Part shown: positions 56,818 through 64,000 of the stretch, piece by piece
Layout of the letters: every line of letters begins with the position of its first letter
Position numbering within the stretch: the stretch's first letter is position 1
Origin: Marinomonas shanghaiensis
Lineage (GTDB): Bacteria; Pseudomonadota; Gammaproteobacteria; Pseudomonadales; Marinomonadaceae
Assembly: GCF_003259175.1 (NCBI RefSeq)
Contig: NZ_QGOK01000019.1
Location: 39,676-103,675, forward strand
Length of the DNA: 64,000 nt
Reading direction: 5' to 3'
Position numbers and translations under genes: made by a program
The notes under the pieces: generated by a model
Told to the model about the DNA's origin: nothing
What the model saw: the letters and a program-made list of their open reading frames with translations, nothing else
Database searches by the model: none

Positions 56818-59748
56818 TTAAATAGAGTCATCGTGTGCAAAATTTTCCCAATACTGACTCACAAGATTTTGATTCTCCACAAGTGTGTCTTTTTGCACGA
56901 CTCGTCCTTGTTGTTGCAAGCTTAGCCTGTGCGTCAAGGAGCGATAAAGGGTATAGGTATCCGTCATTTTTTCAGCCTGTTCTGCTCCAATCAACCCGAC
57001 TAACGCTGCAGCTTCTAGTTGACGAACATTGTCAGAAAATCGCATCAGCTCGGGGTACTTACATGACCAAGCCAATACCAAATACTGCACCATAAACTCA
57101 ATATCTATGATGCCACCCGCGCCTTGTTTGAGGTCAAAGCCTTTCTCTTTACCGCCCGTATCAAGATGGGCGCGCATTTTTTCGCGCATCTTGATCACTT
57201 CCGCTTTGAGCTGACTTCGCTCTCGAATCGATGCAATAATTTCTTTACGACAATCTTCAAATTTCGCCAATAAATTCGCTTCACCCGCTAAGCCGCGTGA
57301 GCGAGTCAGCGCTTGATGCTCCCAGACCCAAGCTTCTTTTTGTTGATAGTCTTTAAAGGCTTCTAAGCTAGAAACCAATAAACCAGAATTACCAGAAGGC
57401 CGTAGACGCATATCCACTTCATACAAACGACCCGCTGCGGTAAAACTGGTAAGCATATGAATAAGACGCTGACCCAGCCGCGTATAAAAAGTCAGGTTAT
57501 CAATGCTTCGTTCACCATCTGTATGGCCCGTTGCTTGCGCATCATGAATAAACACAAGATCTAGGTCAGAATCGTACCCCAGTTCCCAGCCCCCTGATTT
57601 GCCATAACCAATAATCGCCAATTGTGGTGTCAACGCAACGTCACCTTGGCTAATAGGAAAACCATGTTTCTTAGTCAAATATTGCCAAGACTGTTGTAAT
57701 ACTTGATCCAAAAGCACTTCTGCCAACCAAGTTAGGTGATCACTCACCTTCATAACTGGCAATATTTCTGTGATATCACAGGCGGCAATACGTAAAATAA
57801 TAGAGCGCCTGAAACGACGCATAGCGTCCATCTGGGCTTCTTCGTCGTCTTCAGGCAGTCGCAATAATATTTGCTGAAGCTCTTCCGCCAGCATGATTTT
57901 ATCGGGCGGTGAAAATAAAGTATTGGCGTCCAGAAGCTCATCCAGCAATGCGGGTGTCGCTGAAATAGCTTCGGTGAACCACATACTTTCTCGACACAAA
58001 CGAATAAGATGAGTCAATGCCGTTTGGTTTTCACACAACAATACTAGGTAGGCCGTACGGCGTAATACGGCTTCCAGTATTGGAAATACCCGTTCAAGCA
58101 CTAAATCAGGATTGGCTTCATCGGTTAATTTGCTCATCAATGCGGCTAAAAATACCGCTAGCCGCTCTTGTCCAATTGGTTGCATAAACACGACTGTACG
58201 CGAACTAAGCAGTTGAGAAATGCGTGTAATATTGGCGTCTTTATCTTGCCAAGTGATCAGTTCAATAGCGTCCTCTATGGCTTCTCTGTCCTCTGGATGT
58301 TTGATCAGCAAGCGCCACGCTTCTTGATTTTTCACTTCTTCATTACTTTCATGACCATCGTCTATTAACGCCACAAAAGAACGATGTACGTTTTTGCGCA
58401 CTTCCCACAAACGTTTATCCAATGCTTCCCATGATGAAAACCCTACTATCAAGGCAATACGTGTACGCGCTCTATCATCTTCTGGCAGTAATTGCGTTTG
58501 CTCATCATTCACCGCTTGCAATGCATGCTCAGTTCGACGGAGCAGCAAATAGGCTTCGCGCAATTGATCCATTTCTTCGACGGGCAAATAGTCATGCTTC
58601 GCCAGATAAGGCAAGACTTTCAGTAAGGCGGGGGTTTGCAACCCTTGGTCTCGCCCTCCATGTAATATTTGTAAAGCTTGAGCGATAAACTCAACCTCTC
58701 GAATACCGCCCTCCCCCAACTTAATGTTGTGTTCTATCCCTTTACGGCGCACTTCTTTGGCGATCATTTGCTTAAGATCACGCAATGCGCCAATGGCACC
58801 AAAATCCAAATATTTACGATACACAAAGGGCCTACGCAAGGCTTCAAATTCCCTTATATCTAGGGCGCTCCCAGACATGACGCGGGCTTTGATCATGGCG
58901 TAACGTTCCCAGTCTCGTCCTTGATCTTGGTAATAGTTTTCCAATGAGTCCATGTTTAAAACTAAGGCACCAGACTGGCCAAAAGGTCGCAGACGCATAT
59001 CCACCCGAAAAACAAAGCCATCTGCGGTCACTTGATCCAAATGTTGAATGAGCTTTTGACCGAGCTTGGTAAAATACTCCTGATGCGACAAGCTTTTCTT
59101 TCCGCCTTGTGTGTCCCCATGCTCACGAAAGGCAAAAATCAAATCAATATCGGAAGATAAATTGAGTTCATTGCCTCCCAATTTCCCCATGCCGATGACA
59201 ATCATGGATTGAGGCAGTCCTTGACTGTCTAACGCCTGACCATATAAGGCTAAGTAGTGTTGTGTCGTCCATTGCAAACTGGCATTAACGCAGGCGTCTG
59301 CTAAAGCACTCAAACGAGCGGTAAGCTCGGTCAAAGATAGCCGTTGCTGTATGTCTAGGGCAATCAATCGCACCATCCACCACTGACGATATAAGCGTAA
59401 GCGTTTGATAAACCCCGTCTCATCTAATACCACTTGGGAAGCTTGGGAGCAGGCACTTGCTTCATGAGAGAAAAAGCTTTCCCCTGCCATCAAGGCCTCT
59501 TTTGAAGGCCGTTCAGGTAGTTTCTCTAGCACCAGCAAATCATCTAACCAACCAGGAAAACGTATGCACTGCTTATGCAAGTAATCACTTAACACCCATA
59601 AAGGCTCTAAGACAGCAATATGCTCAGTGCTCAATGCAGCAAGACCCTGTCTCTGTCTGGCCTCTTGAACCTGCTCTAACAGCAAAAAACGGGAAGTAGA
59701 TTGCTCACAAAAAAGCGTATAATTGGGATTCAGATGTGGGGGAGTCAA
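56818..59748 (-). CDS. glnE: Glutamine synthetase adenylyltransferase/adenylyl-removing enzyme
   Basis: 976 residues, bifunctional: adenylylates and deadenylylates glutamine synthetase under PII control. Two nucleotidyltransferase domains, each with G-S/x-D-x-D: SDIDLIFAF (N-terminal, about residue 205) and SDLDLVFIH (C-terminal, about residue 705), each followed by a helical domain. The likely start is TTG at 59748 with AGGAAA upstream; no ATG is available before the CYTH gene. It is 50 bases after the CYTH gene, the order found in E. coli (ygiF-glnE). Confidence 0.96.
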   Translation of the reverse strand: MTPPHLNPNYTLFCEQSTSRFLLLEQVQEARQRQGLAALSTEHIAVLEPLWVLSDYLHKQCIRFPGWLDDLLVLEKLPERPSKEALMAGESFFSHEASACSQASQVVLDETGFIKRLRLYRQWWMVRLIALDIQQRLSLTELTARLSALADACVNASLQWTTQHYLALYGQALDSQGLPQSMIVIGMGKLGGNELNLSSDIDLIFAFREHGDTQGGKKSLSHQEYFTKLGQKLIQHLDQVTADGFVFRVDMRLRPFGQSGALVLNMDSLENYYQDQGRDWERYAMIKARVMSGSALDIREFEALRRPFVYRKYLDFGAIGALRDLKQMIAKEVRRKGIEHNIKLGEGGIREVEFIAQALQILHGGRDQGLQTPALLKVLPYLAKHDYLPVEEMDQLREAYLLLRRTEHALQAVNDEQTQLLPEDDRARTRIALIVGFSSWEALDKRLWEVRKNVHRSFVALIDDGHESNEEVKNQEAWRLLIKHPEDREAIEDAIELITWQDKDANITRISQLLSSRTVVFMQPIGQERLAVFLAALMSKLTDEANPDLVLERVFPILEAVLRRTAYLVLLCENQTALTHLIRLCRESMWFTEAISATPALLDELLDANTLFSPPDKIMLAEELQQILLRLPEDDEEAQMDAMRRFRRSIILRIAACDITEILPVMKVSDHLTWLAEVLLDQVLQQSWQYLTKKHGFPISQGDVALTPQLAIIGYGKSGGWELGYDSDLDLVFIHDAQATGHTDGERSIDNLTFYTRLGQRLIHMLTSFTAAGRLYEVDMRLRPSGNSGLLVSSLEAFKDYQQKEAWVWEHQALTRSRGLAGEANLLAKFEDCRKEIIASIRERSQLKAEVIKMREKMRAHLDTGGKEKGFDLKQGAGGIIDIEFMVQYLVLAWSCKYPELMRFSDNVRQLEAAALVGLIGAEQAEKMTDTYTLYRSLTHRLSLQQQGRVVQKDTLVENQNLVSQYWENFAHDDSI

Positions 59749-59798
59749 AAGAGGTTTCCTTACTTTTTTATTTTTACGTCATCACGACAAACATTAGC

Positions 59799-60746
59799 CT
59801 AAGCGGTTTGTTGATTTAACCATTGGCCAACCATAAGCATCGCTATACCAATTTGCTTTATACTGGCTAACTTTGTCAACATCATAGCTTCTTCGACCAT
59901 CAGACATGACTCTAGATGCCGATCAAGATCGTTTAATACTTTGACCAAATCATTAGGCAGATAAGCAGTTAATTGTGATACCGAATGACGAAAAGGCTGC
60001 AAAAGCGCCTCGTCTTGCATAAAATGCATAGCCTCCCAATAAACTAACCATACTTCATACCAATAAGCAGCCAACGTGATCGGATTCGCAGTATGAAGAG
60101 GTTTATTAGGAAACTCTATTTGCCCATATTTCAAACGCACGCCTCTCTGCGCCTTTGAGACAATGCTCACTTGGACAGGCACGCGCTCTGCTAGTTGTAA
60201 CGCGAACTGATACAAAGCCGCCTCATTCCCTTCTTTAAGCTCTAGCTCTAACTCGCAAATCGCATCTTCACCATAGGGAGAAGTCACCAAACCATGGTCA
60301 CAGACGACTTCCATTTTGGTGTCTTGAAACCGAACGTTCCAAACTTGCCTCTCAAAATCGGTACGATAAACTTCGATCAGCTCTCTACTCCAAGACATAT
60401 CCTTCAGTGCATCAGGTAATGGAACCTCAGCCAAAAGGGACAAATCCAAATTATCATTTGGTAAAAACCATTCCCATTCGCCACGAGCATGCATACCGAT
60501 ACGATCACTGCCACGCGTTTTAACCGTTTGAATAAATTGGTCATTCACAGCACGGATACGCAGCGCCATGCCTCCTTGCATTAAGCTTGCCTCTGCGGTA
60601 TCAAAATACGCGTTCATCAAAGACAAGGTAGGCTGGCGAGATTGTCCATCCGTCGCTGAAAATGTACAAATTTCATCAAGAAAGTCACTTGCGGACTTGA
60701 GATACTCGGAGTGAAGCATTAACTTTAGCTCTAGCTCGGTAGCCAT
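59799..60746 (-). CDS. CYTH-domain inorganic triphosphatase (YgiF-like)
   Basis: 315 residues from ATG 60746 (MATELELKLM), with AGAGG upstream; the longer frame adds 12 residues. The ExExK motif ELELK and RALRIRAVNDQFIQTVKTRG-type basic strands (GGMALRIRAVNDQFIQTVKT) mark the tunnel fold, so it probably cleaves inorganic triphosphate. The C-terminal helical part (about 215-315) is shorter than a full CHAD domain. It precedes glnE. Confidence 0.87.
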   Translation of the reverse strand: MATELELKLMLHSEYLKSASDFLDEICTFSATDGQSRQPTLSLMNAYFDTAEASLMQGGMALRIRAVNDQFIQTVKTRGSDRIGMHARGEWEWFLPNDNLDLSLLAEVPLPDALKDMSWSRELIEVYRTDFERQVWNVRFQDTKMEVVCDHGLVTSPYGEDAICELELELKEGNEAALYQFALQLAERVPVQVSIVSKAQRGVRLKYGQIEFPNKPLHTANPITLAAYWYEVWLVYWEAMHFMQDEALLQPFRHSVSQLTAYLPNDLVKVLNDLDRHLESCLMVEEAMMLTKLASIKQIGIAMLMVGQWLNQQTA

Positions 60747-60876
60747 AATATACAAACCTCTAAAACCTTTGCTGTTGAGCAAACAACAAAGAAAAATAAT
60801 GTGCGAGCAAGTGTACCAGATGCCTAGCTTACAGTAGTAATATTCGAAAATAACTTGGATTCAAGGAATACCCTTT

Positions 60877-62061
60877 ATGCCCGCACTTCCATCGCTCATT
60901 AGTATGATGTCACAACTTGTTGCATCGCCTTCTATCAGTTGTAGTCAAGCTCACTGGGATCAGTCAAATAAAGGCGTCATTCAATTACTCGAAAGCTGGC
61001 TAAGCTCCCAAGGCTTTCAATGCGAAGTCATGCCACTGCCTGATCAACCAAACAAGTTCAACCTCATTGCGACGTTAGGAACTGGCGATGGCGGTTTGGT
61101 TCTGGCAGGGCATACCGATACCGTTCCTTACGATAAAGGCCGCTGGAAATCTGATCCATTCAAACTGGAAGAAAGAGACCAAAAGCTTTACGGTCTTGGT
61201 AGCTGCGATATGAAGGGATTTTTCGCCATCGTGCTTGATACCGTTCGTCATATGCAGCTATCTGATGTAAAACAGCCGCTTATCATTTTGGCGACCGCAG
61301 ACGAAGAAAGCTCCATGTCTGGCGCACGCGCTTTGGTTGATCAGAATAAAATCAAAGCAAGATACGCCCTAATCGGTGAGCCAACCTCATTAACCCCAAT
61401 ATATGCCCACAAAGGCATTATGATGGAGCGCATTCAAGTCACAGGCCAAGCAGGACATTCTTCCAATCCTTCTTTGGGAAATAATGCCTTAGATGCCATG
61501 CATGCCGTCATGTCAGAGTTAATGATCTTTCGCCAGCAGCTGAAAGCAAACTATCGTGATGCCAGCTTTGTCATCGATTATCCAACTATGAACTTTGGTT
61601 GTATCCACGGTGGTGATAATCCCAATCGAATATGTGGCCGTTGTGAACTGGAATTTGACTTACGGGCCCTGCCAGGCATGAGCAACCAAGCCTTAATGGC
61701 AGAAATCGCTCAAATATTGCCCCGTATCGAAGAAAAAACTGGCACAATAATACAGTTGAGTAGTTTATTTGCTGATGTGCCGTCTTTTTATACGCCTATT
61801 GAATCGGATATCATAAAAGCATGTGAGGCTTTAACGAATCGTCAAGCGAGTACGGTCGCTTTTGCGACAGAAGGTTCATTCTTAAATCAGCTTGGAATGG
61901 AAACATTAATACTAGGACCTGGATCGATTGATCAAGCCCACCAACCAAATGAATTCATGGCCTTAGATCAAATTCAACCTATGCAAGAGGTAATTCGCGG
62001 CCTAATAGAGCGGTTTTGCCTTCAAACAAACGAGCAAAAAAATGAGGAACAGCGTGCCTGA
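60877..62061 (+). CDS. argE: Acetylornithine deacetylase
   Basis: Zinc M20 peptidase-family enzyme that releases ornithine from N-acetylornithine in arginine synthesis. 394 residues. AGHTDTVPYDKGRW and GLGSCDMKGFFAIV are the metal motifs, TADEESSMSGARAL carries the catalytic Glu, and GEPTSLTPIYAHKG is typical of ArgE. It overlaps the start of argA and is probably co-transcribed. Confidence 0.96.
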   Translation: MPALPSLISMMSQLVASPSISCSQAHWDQSNKGVIQLLESWLSSQGFQCEVMPLPDQPNKFNLIATLGTGDGGLVLAGHTDTVPYDKGRWKSDPFKLEERDQKLYGLGSCDMKGFFAIVLDTVRHMQLSDVKQPLIILATADEESSMSGARALVDQNKIKARYALIGEPTSLTPIYAHKGIMMERIQVTGQAGHSSNPSLGNNALDAMHAVMSELMIFRQQLKANYRDASFVIDYPTMNFGCIHGGDNPNRICGRCELEFDLRALPGMSNQALMAEIAQILPRIEEKTGTIIQLSSLFADVPSFYTPIESDIIKACEALTNRQASTVAFATEGSFLNQLGMETLILGPGSIDQAHQPNEFMALDQIQPMQEVIRGLIERFCLQTNEQKNEEQRA

Positions 62062-63364
62062 AGATCTCAAATATGTGGACTGGTTCCGCCATTCATCCCC
62101 TTATATCAATGCCCACAGAGGAAAAACCTTTGTCATACTTATTCCAGGGGAAGCCGTCGAATGCACACATTTCTCAAGTATCATTCATGACCTTGCCTTG
62201 CTGGACTCTCTCGGAATCCGTTTAGTATTGGTGCAAGGGGCACGTCCACAAATCAATAGAATTCTAGAAAATAAGCGCATTGTTAGTCGCGTGGAAGACA
62301 ATTACCGCATTACACCGCAAGATCAATTACTGGATGTTATTCAAGCGTCAGCAGCCGTACGCGTTCAATTGGAAGCACAACTTTCTATGGGCTTGTCTAA
62401 TACCCCAATGGATGGCGCTCGCTTGAAAGTTTGCAGTGGCAACTATGTCATTGCCCGCCCTCTAGGCGTTGTCGACGGTATAGACTATGGACATTCCGGC
62501 GAAGTTCGTCGAATCGACACAGAAGCAATTTTTCGTTTGCTGGAAGACGATAACATGGTGCTTCTACCACATCTTGGTTTTTCACCTACAGGAGAAGTCT
62601 TTAACTTAAAAAGTGAAGATGTTGCTATTCAAGCCGCCATTCAACTTAAAGCGGATAAATTGGTCATCTTTTCTGAAGAAGAAGGGGTTTTTAAAGAAGA
62701 CGGCGAACTGTACTCAGAGCTATTGACCAAAGACGCTGAGGCCATTCTCAAGGCGAAATCACTGTCAAATATTACCCATGCCGCCTTGGACGCCTGTGTT
62801 CAAGCGGTTCGTCAAGGCGTACCAAGAGCACACTTGATCTCTTATAACGAAAACGGCGGCCTATTAAGAGAACTCTTCACCCGTGAAGGCTCTGGCACCA
62901 TGATAGACGAAGACAGTTATGAACAGCTTCGCCCCGCTCACATTGATGATGTTGGTGGCATGATGGCACTTTTGTCACCGCTAGAAGAAAAAGGCATCTT
63001 GGTAAGACGCTCAAGAGAATTACTTGAAAACGAAATAGATAGATTTATTGTGATCGAGCGTGATGGTGCAATAGTCGCTTGCGCTGCACTCTATCCGTTT
63101 GAGCAAGAATATGCCGGAGAATTGGCTTGTCTTGCTGTGTCACCTGACTATCGTGGTTCAAACCGTGGAGAACGACTCCTGAAAGGTATAGAGCAAGCAG
63201 CTAAGCAGCAAAACCTCTCGACGCTCTTCCTGCTAACCACTCGTACTGCACACTGGTTTATTGAACGTGGCTTTAGTGAAACCACATTAGCCAGCCTACC
63301 TACACAAAAACAAGCGCTGTATAACTACCAGAGAAACTCTAAAATATTTTCCAAACCTCTGTAA
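62054..63364 (+). CDS. argA: N-acetylglutamate synthase
   Basis: First committed enzyme of arginine synthesis, inhibited by arginine. About 436 residues with an N-terminal amino-acid-kinase fold (about 20-285; RLVLVQGARPQINRIL and the Arg-binding region) and a C-terminal GNAT domain (about 290-435; VSPDYRGSNRGERLLKGIEQ binds acetyl-CoA). The start chosen is GTG 62054 (MPEDLKYVDWFRHSSPYINA) with GAGGA five bases upstream; ATG 62042 has no such site. The frame overlaps the argE stop, so argE-argA are coupled. Confidence 0.95.
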   Translation: MPEDLKYVDWFRHSSPYINAHRGKTFVILIPGEAVECTHFSSIIHDLALLDSLGIRLVLVQGARPQINRILENKRIVSRVEDNYRITPQDQLLDVIQASAAVRVQLEAQLSMGLSNTPMDGARLKVCSGNYVIARPLGVVDGIDYGHSGEVRRIDTEAIFRLLEDDNMVLLPHLGFSPTGEVFNLKSEDVAIQAAIQLKADKLVIFSEEEGVFKEDGELYSELLTKDAEAILKAKSLSNITHAALDACVQAVRQGVPRAHLISYNENGGLLRELFTREGSGTMIDEDSYEQLRPAHIDDVGGMMALLSPLEEKGILVRRSRELLENEIDRFIVIERDGAIVACAALYPFEQEYAGELACLAVSPDYRGSNRGERLLKGIEQAAKQQNLSTLFLLTTRTAHWFIERGFSETTLASLPTQKQALYNYQRNSKIFSKPL

Positions 63365-63394
63365 ACCTTTGCTGCGACACTGAGCAAATAAAGT

Positions 63395-63439
63395 CGGGCC
63401 AATGGTGTGTAGTTTACCACGGCCCGCTGTCTATTTTTT
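63395..63439. terminator. Terminator between argA and the cheW-like gene
   Basis: CGGGCC and GGCCCG pair around an inner TGGT/ACCA helix, followed by a T-run at 63434. Genes are convergent. Confidence 0.75.
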
Positions 63440-63863
63440 AGTCTAATGTGGAACAGTACTGGTCAAATTCCACTAAAATATACAATTCATTATCGTGCTG
63501 AATCGTGCCTTGTATGCAACTGTGCTCTCGGTATTCAAGCCCTTGAATGTCATTTTTTTCCGGTAAGTCCATCACCCGCTCGACACTTTCTACTCGAATG
63601 CCGAAATAGCCAGCAGGCAAATCCAATACAATAATATGCCCTTCTTCCTCACAATCGGCAGGATCTAAATTCAGCAAATGGGTACCGTATAACACGGTCA
63701 CCATATGACCCCGAACATCAATCATGCCCTCCACACCTTCACGAGCGCCAGGCACAGGAGCTGGAGACTGATAACTTAACACTTCTTTAATATTTGACAA
63801 CGGATGAACGTAACGCTCTTCTCCCAGTCGAAAACAGATCCCTTTTTCTGTGGTTGGCTCCAC
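63438..63863 (-). CDS. CheW-like chemotaxis adaptor domain protein
   Basis: 141 residues. The start is probably GTG 63863 (MEPTTEKGICFRLGEERYVH), because GGAGG lies exactly seven bases upstream; upstream ATGs lack such a site. A single CheW domain (about 8-135): HPLSNIKEVLSYQSPAPVPG, GMIDVRGHMVTVLY, and IQGTIQHDNELYILVEFDQY. It couples receptors to a CheA-type kinase by family, or belongs to a pilus/motility CheW. Genes beside it to the right are outside the window. Confidence 0.85.
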   Translation of the reverse strand: MEPTTEKGICFRLGEERYVHPLSNIKEVLSYQSPAPVPGAREGVEGMIDVRGHMVTVLYGTHLLNLDPADCEEEGHIIVLDLPAGYFGIRVESVERVMDLPEKNDIQGLEYREHSCIQGTIQHDNELYILVEFDQYCSTLD

Positions 63864-64000
63864 GAATAAACCTCCAAAAATTATGCATGACATGAACAAT
63901 AAATATTCTAAAAAGTCTTTAATCAATAAAAATACTTACATGTCTAATCTTTTTATTCAAGTTTTAGACATCGAGTAGGGGGAGGCGTTACCGCCTCATC
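63864..64000. other. Right-edge intergenic sequence with hairpin
   Basis: GAGGCG-TTAC-CGCCTC-type hairpin at 63982-63997 lies upstream of the CheW-like gene. It may end a gene entering from the right of the window. No coding region seen. Confidence 0.4.

Overview
The window is 64 kb of chromosome from a moderately AT-rich marine gammaproteobacterium, most likely Oceanospirillales and Marinomonas-like. The evidence is indirect: a complete ectoine/hydroxyectoine operon with its own aspartokinase, Na+-type PomAB flagellar stator genes beside xseB-ispA-dxs, a 180-kDa class NAD-glutamate dehydrogenase, an AraC-type ArgR with an Aot-like arginine transporter, and a TraF-like outer-membrane protein pair. 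No phage, insertion sequence, CRISPR array, tRNA or rRNA was seen. Coding density is high and many gene borders carry clear hairpin terminators.

Layout. 0-5 kb, minus strand: ectA-ectB-ectC-ectD-ask, the last cut by the window edge; a strong hairpin lies inside the operon between ectB and ectC. 5-7 kb: an NSS-family sodium symporter and a DUF2061 protein. 7-11.7 kb: a light/repair module, with a MerR-family repressor divergent from an FAD oxidoreductase, a DUF523-DUF1722 protein and a class I photolyase, and a large inverted repeat with TGTACA motifs in between. 11.8-13.2 kb: a MarR protein resembling EctR, then dapB. 13.3-18.3 kb: pomB/pomA divergent from xseB-ispA-dxs. 18.4-21 kb: YnfA, two half-size YdcZ-family membrane proteins and a divergent LysR regulator. 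21-23.5 kb: a DKNYY-repeat membrane protein, an ECF sigma factor and an RskA-like anti-sigma factor, closely spaced. 23.6-30.8 kb: an SLC13-type permease with RCK-C domains, hisC, lysS, prfB (with an intact programmed +1 frameshift), zapA, 6S RNA and the 5-formyl-THF cyclo-ligase gene.

30.8-33.6 kb: two paralogous exported proteins ending in phenylalanine, probably outer-membrane beta-barrels of the TraF_2 family. 33.9-37.3 kb: a complete Kdo supply cassette, kdsD-kdsA-kdsC-kdsB, not linked to lpt genes. 37.4-42.3 kb: znuA with a candidate Zur box, an AstE-like desuccinylase, a Nudix hydrolase, a DUF2927 lipoprotein and hemE. 42.3-43.2 kb: an unrecognised 122-residue protein and a PII protein. 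43.3-54 kb: an arginine/glutamate block with a basic amino-acid ABC transporter, an ArgR-like AraC regulator, NAD-glutamate dehydrogenase and AstC; a candidate ArgR half-site lies in the argR-gdh2 intergenic region. 54-64 kb: PhzF-like protein, SbmA-like transporter, a small protein, glnE with its CYTH triphosphatase neighbour, argE-argA and a CheW-like protein.

Themes: nitrogen and arginine metabolism is spread over the right half (aot, argR, gdh2, astC, astE, PII, glnE, argE, argA), and osmoprotection is at the left edge (ect genes, with an EctR-like regulator 7 kb away). Coordinates were refined by eye from start codons and ribosome binding sites. Family names come from recognising motifs, not from database searches.
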